A DNA stretch of 64,000 bases. Source: Demequina sp. NBRC 110057 (GTDB lineage Bacteria; Actinomycetota; Actinomycetes; Actinomycetales; Demequinaceae). The position numbers were made by a program, and so were the translations under genes. The DNA lies in NCBI RefSeq assembly GCF_002090175.1, contig NZ_BBRN01000004.1, positions 186,001 through 250,000 of the forward strand. The letters run 5' to 3'. Below, piece after piece: positions 9,045 through 17,782 of the stretch. How positions within the stretch are numbered: position 1 is the stretch's first letter; the number at the start of each line of letters is the position of its first letter. The notes beneath the pieces were generated by a model. It saw nothing but the letters and a program-made list of their open reading frames with translations. It was not told the DNA's origin and made no database searches.

Positions 9045-10501
9045 GAGTCGTCGTCATCGGCCACGGCATGGTCGGCTCGCGGTTCGCCGAGGACCTCGTG
9101 GCGCGCGAACCCGGCGCCCGGGTGACCGTCATCGGCCGCGAGCCCGGCGGACCCTACAACCGGGTGCTGCTATCGAGCGTCGTCGCGGGAAAGACCGATC
9201 CCGCCGCGCTCGCCATGAGCGCCGTCGATCCCGCACGCGCCACCGTCCTCGCGGGCGTCCACGCGATCGAGGTGGACCGCGCCGCCCGCACCGTCACCGA
9301 CTCACGCGGCGATGTCCACGGCTACGACCGCCTGGTGTTCGCTACCGGCTCCGCGGCGCGCATCCCCGACATCCACGGCGTCGCCACGGACCGGGGCCTC
9401 ATCCCCGGCGTGAGCGTCCTCAAGGACCTGGCCGATGCCGAGGGCATCCTGGCGAGGCTGCCGAAGGCGCGCAGGGCCGTCGTCCTGGGCGCCGGGGTCC
9501 TCGGGCTCGAGGTCGCCACGGGCCTCGCGGCGAGGGGCCTGTCGGTGACCCTGGTGCACCACTCCGGGCGAGTCATGGAGCGCCAGCTGGGCGACGCCGC
9601 CGCGCAGATCGCCACCGGGTCCCTCGCGCGCCTGGGCGTCAGGGTCGTGACGGGCACGTCCGTCGCCGCAGCGCTCGACCGGCGCGGCGTCCTCAGCGCC
9701 GTTCGCCTCACCGACGGCACCGAGGTGCTGACCGACCTGCTCGTGATGTGCGCGGGAACCATCCCCGAAGCGTCGCTCGCGCGCCGCGCGGGGCTGCCGT
9801 GTGACCGCGGCATCCTCGTCGACGCGTCCCTCGCGAGCCCCGCCGACGCCAACGTCTTCGCGATCGGCGACTGTGCTCAGCCGCCCGAGGGCGGCACGGG
9901 CCTCGTGGCCCAGGGCTGGGACCAGGCCACGCGGCTCGTCGACGCCTGGTCCGGCGCCTCCGTGCCGGTGGCGCGCGAGGCCGACGAGGACCTCACCAAC
10001 GTGGTGAGGGTCAAGGCCTCGGGGCTCGACGTCGTGACGATGGGGCTATCGGGAAAGTTCGACCACGGAGAGCGGGAGCTGCGCGCCGTGCGCCTCGCCG
10101 ACCCGAGCATCGGCCGCTTCGTCGAGGTGGTCGTGTCTCACGGGCTGCTGGTGGGGGCGACAGTGGTGGGGGACAAGGAGTGCGCCTCGCAACTGTCCGC
10201 CATGTACACCCGGATGATCCCCGTGCCGGCGGACCCCGCCCACCTCATCATCCGGCCCCTCGCCGGCGCCGCCCCCGCGGCCGCCGTCGCGGTGGAGGAC
10301 ATGGACGACGACGCCACCGTGTGCCAGTGCAACACGGTCTCGAAGGGGCGCATCACCCAGGCGATTGCCGGCGGCTGCGCCTCCGTCGAGGACGTCGCCA
10401 AGGCCACGCGGGCGTCCACGGGCTGCGGTGACTGCCGCGGCAACGTCGCCCGCCTCATCGAGGCCGCCACGCCAGACAAGGTTCCCGCGCTCGCGGGTTG
10501 A
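9041..10501 (+). CDS. FAD-dependent NAD(P)H oxidoreductase with C-terminal BFD-like [2Fe-2S] domain
   Basis: A 486-residue flavoprotein of the NirB N-terminal/rubredoxin-reductase type. It opens with the FAD Rossmann motif VVVIGHGMVGSRF, has a second NAD(P)-binding motif (VLGAGVLGLEVA) near residue 150, and the FAD-closing motif VFAIGDCAQPP. After about residue 425 a BFD-like domain carries CQCN and TGCGDC, four cysteines for a [2Fe-2S] cluster. The position between nitrate reductase and nirB suggests it passes electrons from NAD(P)H to the nitrate reductase, like NasB in other bacteria. The start overlaps the upstream stop by 4 bp. Confidence 0.88.
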   Translation: MRVVVIGHGMVGSRFAEDLVAREPGARVTVIGREPGGPYNRVLLSSVVAGKTDPAALAMSAVDPARATVLAGVHAIEVDRAARTVTDSRGDVHGYDRLVFATGSAARIPDIHGVATDRGLIPGVSVLKDLADAEGILARLPKARRAVVLGAGVLGLEVATGLAARGLSVTLVHHSGRVMERQLGDAAAQIATGSLARLGVRVVTGTSVAAALDRRGVLSAVRLTDGTEVLTDLLVMCAGTIPEASLARRAGLPCDRGILVDASLASPADANVFAIGDCAQPPEGGTGLVAQGWDQATRLVDAWSGASVPVAREADEDLTNVVRVKASGLDVVTMGLSGKFDHGERELRAVRLADPSIGRFVEVVVSHGLLVGATVVGDKECASQLSAMYTRMIPVPADPAHLIIRPLAGAAPAAAVAVEDMDDDATVCQCNTVSKGRITQAIAGGCASVEDVAKATRASTGCGDCRGNVARLIEAATPDKVPALAG

Positions 10502-10512
10502 GGAGGAACACC

Positions 10513-13086
10513 ATGACCGAGACCCAGCAGATCGTCGTCGTCGGCGGCGGCATGGTCGCGCACCGCTTCACCGAGGCGATGCGCGCGCGCGACACCGAGG
10601 GCCGCTACGCCGTGACGGTGCTCGCGGAGGAGCCCCGCGCCCCCTACGACCGCGTGGCGCTCACCAGCTACTTCACGGGCAAGGATCCGGAGGACCTCGC
10701 GCTCGGCGACCCGGCGTTGTGGGACGACTCCCTCGTGACGCTGCGGCGCGACGCCAAGGCCGTCAGCGTGAACCGCGAGGCGCGCGAGGTCACCGACGTC
10801 CACGGCGTGGTGCACCCCTACGACCACCTCGTGATGGCGACCGGCTCGTACGCCTGGGCGCCGCCGGTCAAGGGAGGCGACCTTCCCGGCGTCTTCGTCT
10901 ACCGCACCATCGATGATGTTGCCGCGCTGCGCATCTACGTCGAGCGACGCCGCAAAGAGCTGGGCCGCACCGTGCGAGGTGCGGTGATCGGCGGCGGCCT
11001 GCTGGGCCTCGAGGCGGCAGGCGCGCTCCAGGAACTCGGCGCCACCTCGACGGTCATCCAGTTCTCGGACCGCCTCATGAATCTTCAGGTGGACGAGGGC
11101 GGCGGCCAGGCGCTCAGCCGGCTTATCGAGGGAATGGGCGTCAAGGTGCGCTGCAACACCGCGACCGACGCCATCAAGCCGGACAAGCACGGCCACGTCG
11201 GCTCCCTGAAGTTCGCCGATAAGGGCGAGCAGCTTGTCGACGTGGTGGTCTTCGCCACGGGTGTCCGGCCGCGCGACGAGCTGGGCCGCGACATGGGGCT
11301 CGCGATCGGCGAGCGCGGCGGCATCGTGGTCGACGACACGTGCCTCACCGCGGATCCCGCGATCTCCGCGATCGGCGAGGTGGCGTGCATCCAGGGGGCG
11401 TGCATCGGCCTCATCGCGCCGGGAAACACGATGGCCGAGATCGCCGTGGACAGGCTCCTGGGAGGCGAGTCGACCTTCCCCGGCGCCGACACCGCTGCCA
11501 AGCTCAAGCTGCTTGGCGTGGACGTCGCGAGCTTCGGCGACGCGTTCGCGACCACCCCCGGTTCGCTCGAACTGACGTACGCCGACCCGGTCGCGGGGGT
11601 CTACAAGAAGCTCGTCGTCACGGACGACGCGCGCACCCTCCTGGGCGGCATCCTCGTGGGCGACGCGTCGGCGTACGCGAGCCTGCGACCGCTGGTGGGG
11701 GCGGAGCTGGGGGGAGACCCCGCCGGATGGCTCCTTCCTGAGGGGGCGATCGAGCGGCCCAACGTCGACCTCCCCGACGAGGCGTCCGTGTGCTCGTGCA
11801 ACAACGTCACCGCCGGGACCATCCGTCACGCGGTCACGGACCAGGGCTGCCACGAGATCGGCGAGGTGAAGGCCTGCACCAAGGCGGGCACGTCGTGCGG
11901 CTCGTGCCTGCCGCTGGTCAAGAAGATCGTCGGCACGGAGCTCGAGAAGTCCGGCATCGAGCTGTCCCACGCGCTGTGCGAGCACTTCGACATGTCGCGC
12001 GCCCAGCTGTTCTCCGCCGTCCAGGTGAGCGAGCTGCGCACCTTCTCGCAGATCGTCGAGCGCTTCGGCTCCGGCCGCGGCTGCGACATCTGCAAACCGA
12101 CCATCGGCTCCATCCTCGCCTCGATCTACAACGAGCACGTCCTCGCGGCCGACCGCGCGGCGCTCCAGGACACCAACGACCGCGTGATGGCGAACATGCA
12201 GAAGGACGGCACGTACTCCGTGGTGCCGCGCGTGCCAGGAGGCGAGATCCTCCCCGAGCACCTCATCCTCATCGGCCAGATCGCCCAGGACTACGGGCTC
12301 TACACGAAGATCACGGGCGGCCAGCGCATCGACCTGTTCGGCGCCCGTCTGGAGCAGCTGCCGTCTATCTGGAAGCGCCTCGTGGACGCCGGGATGGAGT
12401 CCGGTCACGCGTACGGCAAGTCGCTGCGCACCGTGAAGTCCTGCGTCGGGTCTACCTGGTGCCGGTACGGAGTCCAGGACTCGGTGGGCATGGCCATCGC
12501 GCTCGAGCTGCGCTACCGCGGCCTGCGTAGCCCCCACAAGATCAAGCTCGGCGTCTCGGGATGCGCGCGCGAGTGCGCGGAGGCACGCGGCAAGGACGTG
12601 GGCGTCATCGCCACGGACAAGGGCTGGAACATCTACGTGGGCGGCAACGGCGGCTTCACCCCCAAGCACGCGCAACTTCTTGTCGAGGACGTCGACGACG
12701 AGGCGGTGTTCCGCCTGGTGGACCGCTACCTCATGTACTACATCCGCACCGCCGACCGCCTGCAGCGCACGGCGCCGTGGCAGGAAGACCACGAGGGCGG
12801 CCTCGACGCCATCCGCGCGGTCATCATGGACGACTCGCTCGGCATCTGCGCCGACCTCGACGCCCACATGGCGCGCCACATCGACTCCTACGAGGACGAG
12901 TGGGCGGCAGTCCTGAAGGACCCCGAGCGTCTCAGGCAGTTCACGAGCTTCGTCAACGCCCCCGACGAGCCCGACCCCACGCTGGCGTACGTCGAGCAGC
13001 GCGGCCAGCGCCGCCCCGCGAACGACGCCGAGCGCTCGTCCGGAGCGGTGCTCATCGCGCCGTCGCGTCTGGAGGTGCGGTCGTGA
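10513..13086 (+). CDS. nirB: nitrite reductase [NAD(P)H], large subunit, copy 1
   Basis: It reduces nitrite to ammonium with six electrons from NAD(P)H. Domain order in 857 residues: FAD/NAD(P) oxidoreductase (VVVGGGMVAHRF, AVIGGGLLGLEAAGAL), BFD-like [2Fe-2S] domain (SVCSCNNVTAG...GTSCGSC), two ferredoxin-like half domains, and the siroheme/[4Fe-4S] site with CVGSTWC near residue 644 and SGCARECAEA, giving all four ligand cysteines. ATG 10513 is used because AGGAGG sits 6 bases before it; a TTG 15 bases upstream overlaps the preceding stop but has no ribosome site. It is followed by its small subunit and then by a second complete nirBD pair. Confidence 0.96.
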   Translation: MTETQQIVVVGGGMVAHRFTEAMRARDTEGRYAVTVLAEEPRAPYDRVALTSYFTGKDPEDLALGDPALWDDSLVTLRRDAKAVSVNREAREVTDVHGVVHPYDHLVMATGSYAWAPPVKGGDLPGVFVYRTIDDVAALRIYVERRRKELGRTVRGAVIGGGLLGLEAAGALQELGATSTVIQFSDRLMNLQVDEGGGQALSRLIEGMGVKVRCNTATDAIKPDKHGHVGSLKFADKGEQLVDVVVFATGVRPRDELGRDMGLAIGERGGIVVDDTCLTADPAISAIGEVACIQGACIGLIAPGNTMAEIAVDRLLGGESTFPGADTAAKLKLLGVDVASFGDAFATTPGSLELTYADPVAGVYKKLVVTDDARTLLGGILVGDASAYASLRPLVGAELGGDPAGWLLPEGAIERPNVDLPDEASVCSCNNVTAGTIRHAVTDQGCHEIGEVKACTKAGTSCGSCLPLVKKIVGTELEKSGIELSHALCEHFDMSRAQLFSAVQVSELRTFSQIVERFGSGRGCDICKPTIGSILASIYNEHVLAADRAALQDTNDRVMANMQKDGTYSVVPRVPGGEILPEHLILIGQIAQDYGLYTKITGGQRIDLFGARLEQLPSIWKRLVDAGMESGHAYGKSLRTVKSCVGSTWCRYGVQDSVGMAIALELRYRGLRSPHKIKLGVSGCARECAEARGKDVGVIATDKGWNIYVGGNGGFTPKHAQLLVEDVDDEAVFRLVDRYLMYYIRTADRLQRTAPWQEDHEGGLDAIRAVIMDDSLGICADLDAHMARHIDSYEDEWAAVLKDPERLRQFTSFVNAPDEPDPTLAYVEQRGQRRPANDAERSSGAVLIAPSRLEVRS

Positions 13087-13487
13087 CCGCGGTGAGTTCG
13101 CACGCGGGCTCGGCCGAGGCATCGGCCAGCCAGGGTGGTGTGGCGGTGTGCGCGTACGACAGGCTGACGCCCGACCTCGGCGCGGCGGCGCTCGTCGGCA
13201 CCACCCAGGTGGCGCTGTTTCGCCTGGCCGATGGCACCGTGCACGCGGTGCAGAACCTCGACCCGTTCTCGGGGGCCTCGGTGATGAGCCGCGGCATCAC
13301 CGGCACGCGAGGCGAGACACCCACCATCGCGTCGCCCATCTACAAGCAGGTGTTCTCCCTGCTCACTGGCGAGTGCCTGGCGACGATGGACAAGCAGCCG
13401 CACGGCGACCTGCCTGCGGACCTCGTCGTCTTCGGCGTCACCGTCCGCGACGGCATGGTGCACGTCGATGTGCCAGGCCCGATGTAG
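13083..13487 (+). CDS. nirD: nitrite reductase [NAD(P)H], small subunit, copy 1
   Basis: NirD is the small partner of NirB with a Rieske-like fold. The 134-residue protein begins with an Ala/Ser-rich extension and then the conserved VCAYDRLTPDLGAAALV, VQNLDPFSGASVMSRG and SPIYKQVFSLLTGEC blocks. The Cys-His pairs of true Rieske proteins are absent, as usual for NirD. Start GTG overlaps the nirB stop by 4 bp. About 127 bp separate it from the second nirB, enough for an independent promoter. Confidence 0.93.
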   Translation: MTAVSSHAGSAEASASQGGVAVCAYDRLTPDLGAAALVGTTQVALFRLADGTVHAVQNLDPFSGASVMSRGITGTRGETPTIASPIYKQVFSLLTGECLATMDKQPHGDLPADLVVFGVTVRDGMVHVDVPGPM

Positions 13488-13614
13488 GGACAAGGTCACG
13501 GAATCCGCCCGAATCCGGGACCTAACCTCGAAGTACCCGGTCACGCGCGAGGGTCGCGCGGCGCACGCCGCGGCGGTTCCCCGGACGCGCGACGGCCGGG
13601 GGAGGAGGGGTGCC
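13488..13614 (+). promoter_or_regulatory. intergenic leader between nirD copy 1 and nirB copy 2
   Basis: This 127-bp gap holds a possible -10 box TAACCT (13522-13527) and a strong Shine-Dalgarno region (GGAGGAGGGG, 13601-13610) before nirB copy 2. The reading frame of nirB copy 2 happens to be open across it, but the sequence has no nirB homology. No GlnR consensus could be recognised. It is the only sizeable gap in the nitrate block after narK, so a separate promoter for the second nirBD pair is plausible but not proven. Confidence 0.35.
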
Positions 13615-16185
13615 ATGGGCACCGAGAAGATCGTCGTCGTAGGTGCGGGCATGGTCGCCCAGCGCTTCGTCCAGTCCCTGCGCACGTCCGATGCGGAGGG
13701 CAGGTTCGACGTCGAGGTGATCGGCGAGGAGGCGTACGCGCCGTACGACCGCGTGGCGCTCACCAGCTTCTTCTCGAAGGCCGGCCCCGAGGACCTCCTG
13801 CTCGGCGACCAGGCGCTGTGGGACGACCCGGCGGTGACGCTGCGCCGCGACACCCGCGCCGTCGCGATCGACCGCGACGCCGCGACGGTGACCCTCGCCG
13901 ACGGCGAGGCGCTCGCCTACGACCACCTCGTCATGGCCACCGGCTCCTCGGCCTGGGCGCCGCCGCTTCCCGGCATCGACCTTCCCGGCGTCTTCATGTA
14001 CCGCACCCTCGACGACGTTGCTCGCATGCGCGACTGGGTCCGCTCCCGTCAGGCCATCGTGGGTCGCCCCGTGCGCGGCGCCGTCATCGGCGGAGGCCTC
14101 CTGGGCCTCGAGGCCGCCGGCGCGCTCCAGTCCATGGGCGCCACCGCCACCGTCGTCGAGTTTGCCGACCGCCTCATGGCGCTGCAGGTCGATAAGTCAG
14201 GAGGCGAGGCGCTCAAGGGCCTCATCGAGCGCCTTGGCGTCAAGGTCCGCACGTCGCTCGCCACCACCGAGGTGGTGGCCGACGCCGAGGGCCGCGCGGG
14301 CACCCTGCGCTTCTCCGACGGCTCGGAGCAGCTCGTCGACATCGTCGTCTTCGCCACCGGAATCCGGCCCCGCGACGAGCTGGGCCGGGAGGCCGGCCTC
14401 GCCGTCGCCGAGCGCGGCGGCATCGTGGTCGACGACGCATGCCGCACCGCCGACCCCCGCATCAGCGCCATCGGCGAGTGCGCCGCCGCCGCAGCGGACG
14501 GGCACGTGTCAATCGGCCTTATCGCCCCCGGCAACACCATGGCCGATGTCACCGCTCACCGGCTCCTGGGCCGCGAGGAGGCGTACCTCGGCGCGGACAC
14601 CGCGACCAAACTCAAGCTGCTGGGTGTGGACGTCGCGAGCTTCGGCGACGCGTTCGCCGCCACTCCAGGCGCGCTCGAGGTCGTTTACTCCGACCCGTTC
14701 TCCGGCTCCTACAAGAAGCTCGTCATGACCGACGACGCGTCGACCCTGCTGGGCGGCATGTTCGTGGGCGACGCGAGCGCATTCGCCCAACTGCGGCCGA
14801 TGGTGGGCGCCGCGCTCCCCGGCGACCCCAGCTCGTGGATCCTCCCCGAGGGCGCCGCCGCGCGCCCCGAGCTGGAGCTGCCCGACGAGGCCACGGTGTG
14901 CTCGTGCAACAACGTCACCGCCGGCTCCATCCGCCACGCGGTCAACGAGGACGGCGTTCACGACCTCGGCGAGCTGAAGTCCTGCACCACCGCCGGCACC
15001 GCGTGCGGCTCGTGCCTGCCGCTCGTGAAGAAGATCCTCACCACGGAGCTGGGCAAGGCGGGCATCGAGGTGTCGCAGGCGCTGTGCGAGCACTTCGAGA
15101 TGTCGCGCACCCAGCTGTTCTCTGCGATCCAGGTCGCCGGCCTCACCACGTTCTCCGACATCATCGAGCGCTTCGGCACCGGCCACGGCTGCGACATCTG
15201 CAAGCCCACCGTCGGCTCGATCCTCGCGTCGATCTATAACGGCCACGTGCTGGCCGAGGACCGCGCGGCGTTGCAGGACACGAACGACCGCGTGATGGCG
15301 AACATGCAGAAGGACGGCACCTACTCGGTGGTGCCCCGTATCCCCGGCGGCGAGATCACCCCGGACAAGCTCATGGTGATCGCCGAGGTCGCCAAGGACT
15401 TCGGGCTGTACACGAAGATCACGGGCGGCCAGCGCATCGACCTGTTCGGCGCCCGCCTCGAGCAGCTTCCCCACATCTGGCAGCGCCTCGTGGACGCGGG
15501 CATGGAGTCGGGTCACGCGTACGGCAAGTCCCTGCGCACCGTGAAGTCCTGCGTGGGCTCCACGTGGTGCCGCTACGGTGTCCAGGACTCGGTGGGCATG
15601 GCGATCCGCCTCGAGGAGCGCTACCGCGGCCTGCGCAGCCCCCACAAGATCAAGGTCGGCGTCTCGGGGTGTGCACGCGAGTGCGCGGAGGCGCGCGGCA
15701 AGGACGTGGGCGTCATCGCCACCGAGAAGGGCTGGAACGTCTACGTGGGCGGCAACGGGGGATTCTCTCCGGTCCACGCCCAGCTGCTCGTGGAGGACGC
15801 CGACGAGGACACCGTCATCCGCGCCATCGACCGCTACCTGATGCTCTACATCCGCACCGCCGACCGCCTGCAGCGCACCGCGCCGTGGCAGGCCGAGTAC
15901 GAGGGCGGGCTCGACGCGATCCGCGAGGTGATCCTCGAGGACTCGCTCGGCATCTGCGCGGACCTCGACGCGCACATGCTCCACCACCTCGACACGTACG
16001 AGGACGAGTGGAAGGCCGTCCTGGACGACCCCGAGCGCCTCAAGCAGTTCACCAGCTTCGTCAACGCCCCCGAGACGGCAGACCCGTCCCTCGCCTACGT
16101 CGAGGAGCGCGGCCAGCGCCGCCCCGCCACCCCCGCCGAGCGCGTCGCGCTCGTCGGCTCCGCATCCCTGGAGGAGACCCGATGA
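13615..16185 (+). CDS. nirB: nitrite reductase [NAD(P)H], large subunit, copy 2
   Basis: A second full-length NirB (856 residues) collinear with copy 1 and clearly a paralogue: the FAD motif (VVVGAGMVAQRF), the NAD(P) motif, the BFD domain (TVCSCNNVTAG, GTACGSC) and the siroheme/[4Fe-4S] cysteines (CVGSTWC, SGCARECAEA) are all intact, and the C-terminal half is nearly identical by eye. Nothing suggests decay. The start is ATG 13615 behind GGAGGAGG; the frame is open 147 bases further up, but that stretch is non-homologous. Differences are concentrated in the oxidoreductase half, so the two copies might differ in electron donor or regulation. Confidence 0.95.
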   Translation: MGTEKIVVVGAGMVAQRFVQSLRTSDAEGRFDVEVIGEEAYAPYDRVALTSFFSKAGPEDLLLGDQALWDDPAVTLRRDTRAVAIDRDAATVTLADGEALAYDHLVMATGSSAWAPPLPGIDLPGVFMYRTLDDVARMRDWVRSRQAIVGRPVRGAVIGGGLLGLEAAGALQSMGATATVVEFADRLMALQVDKSGGEALKGLIERLGVKVRTSLATTEVVADAEGRAGTLRFSDGSEQLVDIVVFATGIRPRDELGREAGLAVAERGGIVVDDACRTADPRISAIGECAAAAADGHVSIGLIAPGNTMADVTAHRLLGREEAYLGADTATKLKLLGVDVASFGDAFAATPGALEVVYSDPFSGSYKKLVMTDDASTLLGGMFVGDASAFAQLRPMVGAALPGDPSSWILPEGAAARPELELPDEATVCSCNNVTAGSIRHAVNEDGVHDLGELKSCTTAGTACGSCLPLVKKILTTELGKAGIEVSQALCEHFEMSRTQLFSAIQVAGLTTFSDIIERFGTGHGCDICKPTVGSILASIYNGHVLAEDRAALQDTNDRVMANMQKDGTYSVVPRIPGGEITPDKLMVIAEVAKDFGLYTKITGGQRIDLFGARLEQLPHIWQRLVDAGMESGHAYGKSLRTVKSCVGSTWCRYGVQDSVGMAIRLEERYRGLRSPHKIKVGVSGCARECAEARGKDVGVIATEKGWNVYVGGNGGFSPVHAQLLVEDADEDTVIRAIDRYLMLYIRTADRLQRTAPWQAEYEGGLDAIREVILEDSLGICADLDAHMLHHLDTYEDEWKAVLDDPERLKQFTSFVNAPETADPSLAYVEERGQRRPATPAERVALVGSASLEETR

Positions 16186-16556
16186 CCACCCTGGCCCCCG
16201 CATCGGCCGTCGCCGTGTGCGCCTACGACGACCTCACCCCCGACCTCGGCGTCGCCGCGCTTGTCGAGGGCATCCAGGTGGCGGTGTTCCGCCTCGACGA
16301 CGGCAGCGTCCACGCCGTCCAGAACCTCGACCCGTTCTCCGACGCGCACGTGATGAGCCGCGGGATCACCGGGTCGCGCGGCGAGGTACCCACCATCGCG
16401 TCGCCCATCTACAAGCAGGTGTTCTCGTTGCTCACGGGGCAGTGCCTGGTGACGATGGACAAGGCTCCGCAGGCGGGACACGCCGCCGACTTGGCCGTCT
16501 ACCCCGTGAGCGTCGACAATGGCCAGGTGATCATCCACCTGGTAGGTACTGCATGA
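16182..16556 (+). CDS. nirD: nitrite reductase [NAD(P)H], small subunit, copy 2
   Basis: A 124-residue NirD, paralogous to copy 1 across its whole length but with a shorter N-terminal extension (MTTLAPASAVAVCAYDDL). Shared blocks are VQNLDPFSDAHVMSRG and SPIYKQVFSLLTGQC. Rieske ligands are absent, as in NirD generally. It overlaps the nirB copy 2 stop by 4 bp and the cysG start by 4 bp, tying the second nirBD pair to siroheme synthesis in one transcript. Confidence 0.93.
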   Translation: MTTLAPASAVAVCAYDDLTPDLGVAALVEGIQVAVFRLDDGSVHAVQNLDPFSDAHVMSRGITGSRGEVPTIASPIYKQVFSLLTGQCLVTMDKAPQAGHAADLAVYPVSVDNGQVIIHLVGTA

Positions 16557-17782
16557 CGGCACTGTTCGGTCTCGACCTGCGCGGGCGGCGCGTGGTCGTG
16601 GCGGGCGGTGGCTCCGTCTCCGCACGGCGCGTGCGCCGCTTTGTGTCCGAGGGCGCCCACGTCACCGTGGTCGCCCCCCAGATCGACGCCGATCTCGAGC
16701 GCCACGCCCTTCACGGGGACGTGACCCTGGTGCGTCGCGGCATCGAGGAGTCCGACCTGGACGGGGCGTGGTTCGTGCTCGCGGCCACCGACGACAAGGC
16801 GCTCAACGACACCGTCGCGCGGTGGGCAGAGTCCCGCCGCATCTGGTGCATCGACGCCTCGGATGCGTCGCGCGGGACGGCGCGCCAGGCGGCAGCGAGC
16901 CGCCACGGGGAGATCACCATCGGCGTGCTGTCGACCGGCGCCCCCGACCCCGGCCGCATCCGTAAGGTGCGCGACCAGATCGCGCAGCGCCTCGACGCGG
17001 GCGAGATGGACATGCGGCGCGAGCGCGAGGGCGCCGGCCGGGTCATCCTCGTCGGCTCCGGCCCTGGCGACCCCGGGCTCATCACCGTGCGCGGCCGCCA
17101 GGCCCTCGCTGAGGCCGATGCCGTGGTCACCGACCGCCTTGGCGCCACCGAGCTGCTCGTCACGGTGCCCTACGACGTCGAGGTCATCAACGTCGGCAAG
17201 AGCCCCACCCATCACCCCGTCCCGCAGCACGAGATCAACCGGATCCTCGTGGAGCTTGCCCAGCAGGGAAAGACGGTGGTGCGCCTCAAGGGCGGCGACC
17301 CGTACGTGTTCGGCAGGGGCGGCGAGGAGGTCCACGCGTGCCTCGAGGCGGGCGTGGACGTCGAGGTCGTCCCTGGAGTCACCTCCGCGCTGTCCGTTCC
17401 CGCGCTCGTGGGCATCCCCGTGACCCAGCGCGGCGTCGCGACCTCGCTGCTCGTGACGACGGGCCACGCCGGGGCCGACCGCGCGGCCGTCGCGGCGATG
17501 GCGGCCGGCGCGACGGTGGTGTTCCTCATGGGGGTGAGCGCCCTGGAGCAGATCGTCGAGTCCGCCCGCGGCGCCGGCTGCTCGGGCGAGACCGCCGTCG
17601 CGATCGTCGAGAACGGCTCCACCTCACGGGAGCGCGTGACGCGCGGCACCCTTGACGACATCAGCGTTATCGCGAGGGAAACAGGGGTGAAACCTCCGGC
17701 GATTATCGTCGTGGGCGACGTCGCACGACCGGGCCTGCTGGCCTCAGCGGTCGCGGCGACGCCCGATCCGAAGGGGGACTGA
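16553..17782 (+). CDS. cysG: siroheme synthase: precorrin-2 dehydrogenase/ferrochelatase fused to uroporphyrinogen-III C-methyltransferase
   Basis: It methylates uroporphyrinogen III twice with SAM and oxidises precorrin-2, leading to siroheme for NirB. Residues 1 to about 155 form the NAD-binding dehydrogenase (VVVAGGGSVSARRVRRF, LAATDDKALNDTV). From about 160 the SUMT domain follows: VGSGPGDPGLITVRG, VTDRLG, VVRLKGGDPYVFGRGGEE and VPGVTSALSVPALVGIPVT. At 409 residues it is shorter than E. coli CysG (457), mainly in the linker. It overlaps nirD copy 2 by 4 bp and abuts the regulator gene downstream without a gap. A separate chelatase gene follows at 18892, so the chelatase activity here may be minor. 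Confidence 0.93.
   Translation: MTALFGLDLRGRRVVVAGGGSVSARRVRRFVSEGAHVTVVAPQIDADLERHALHGDVTLVRRGIEESDLDGAWFVLAATDDKALNDTVARWAESRRIWCIDASDASRGTARQAAASRHGEITIGVLSTGAPDPGRIRKVRDQIAQRLDAGEMDMRREREGAGRVILVGSGPGDPGLITVRGRQALAEADAVVTDRLGATELLVTVPYDVEVINVGKSPTHHPVPQHEINRILVELAQQGKTVVRLKGGDPYVFGRGGEEVHACLEAGVDVEVVPGVTSALSVPALVGIPVTQRGVATSLLVTTGHAGADRAAVAAMAAGATVVFLMGVSALEQIVESARGAGCSGETAVAIVENGSTSRERVTRGTLDDISVIARETGVKPPAIIVVGDVARPGLLASAVAATPDPKGD

Noticed and set aside
10138-13122. Minus-strand open frame of about 990 codons opposite nirB copy 1
   Set aside because: It is a shadow frame; a similar one appears opposite nirB copy 2, as expected from codon bias in paralogues, not from a conserved antisense gene.
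13468-13614. N-terminal extension of nirB copy 2 from an upstream ATG
   Set aside because: The added 49 residues have no NirB homology, copy 1 lacks them, and GGAGGAGG lies just before ATG 13615.
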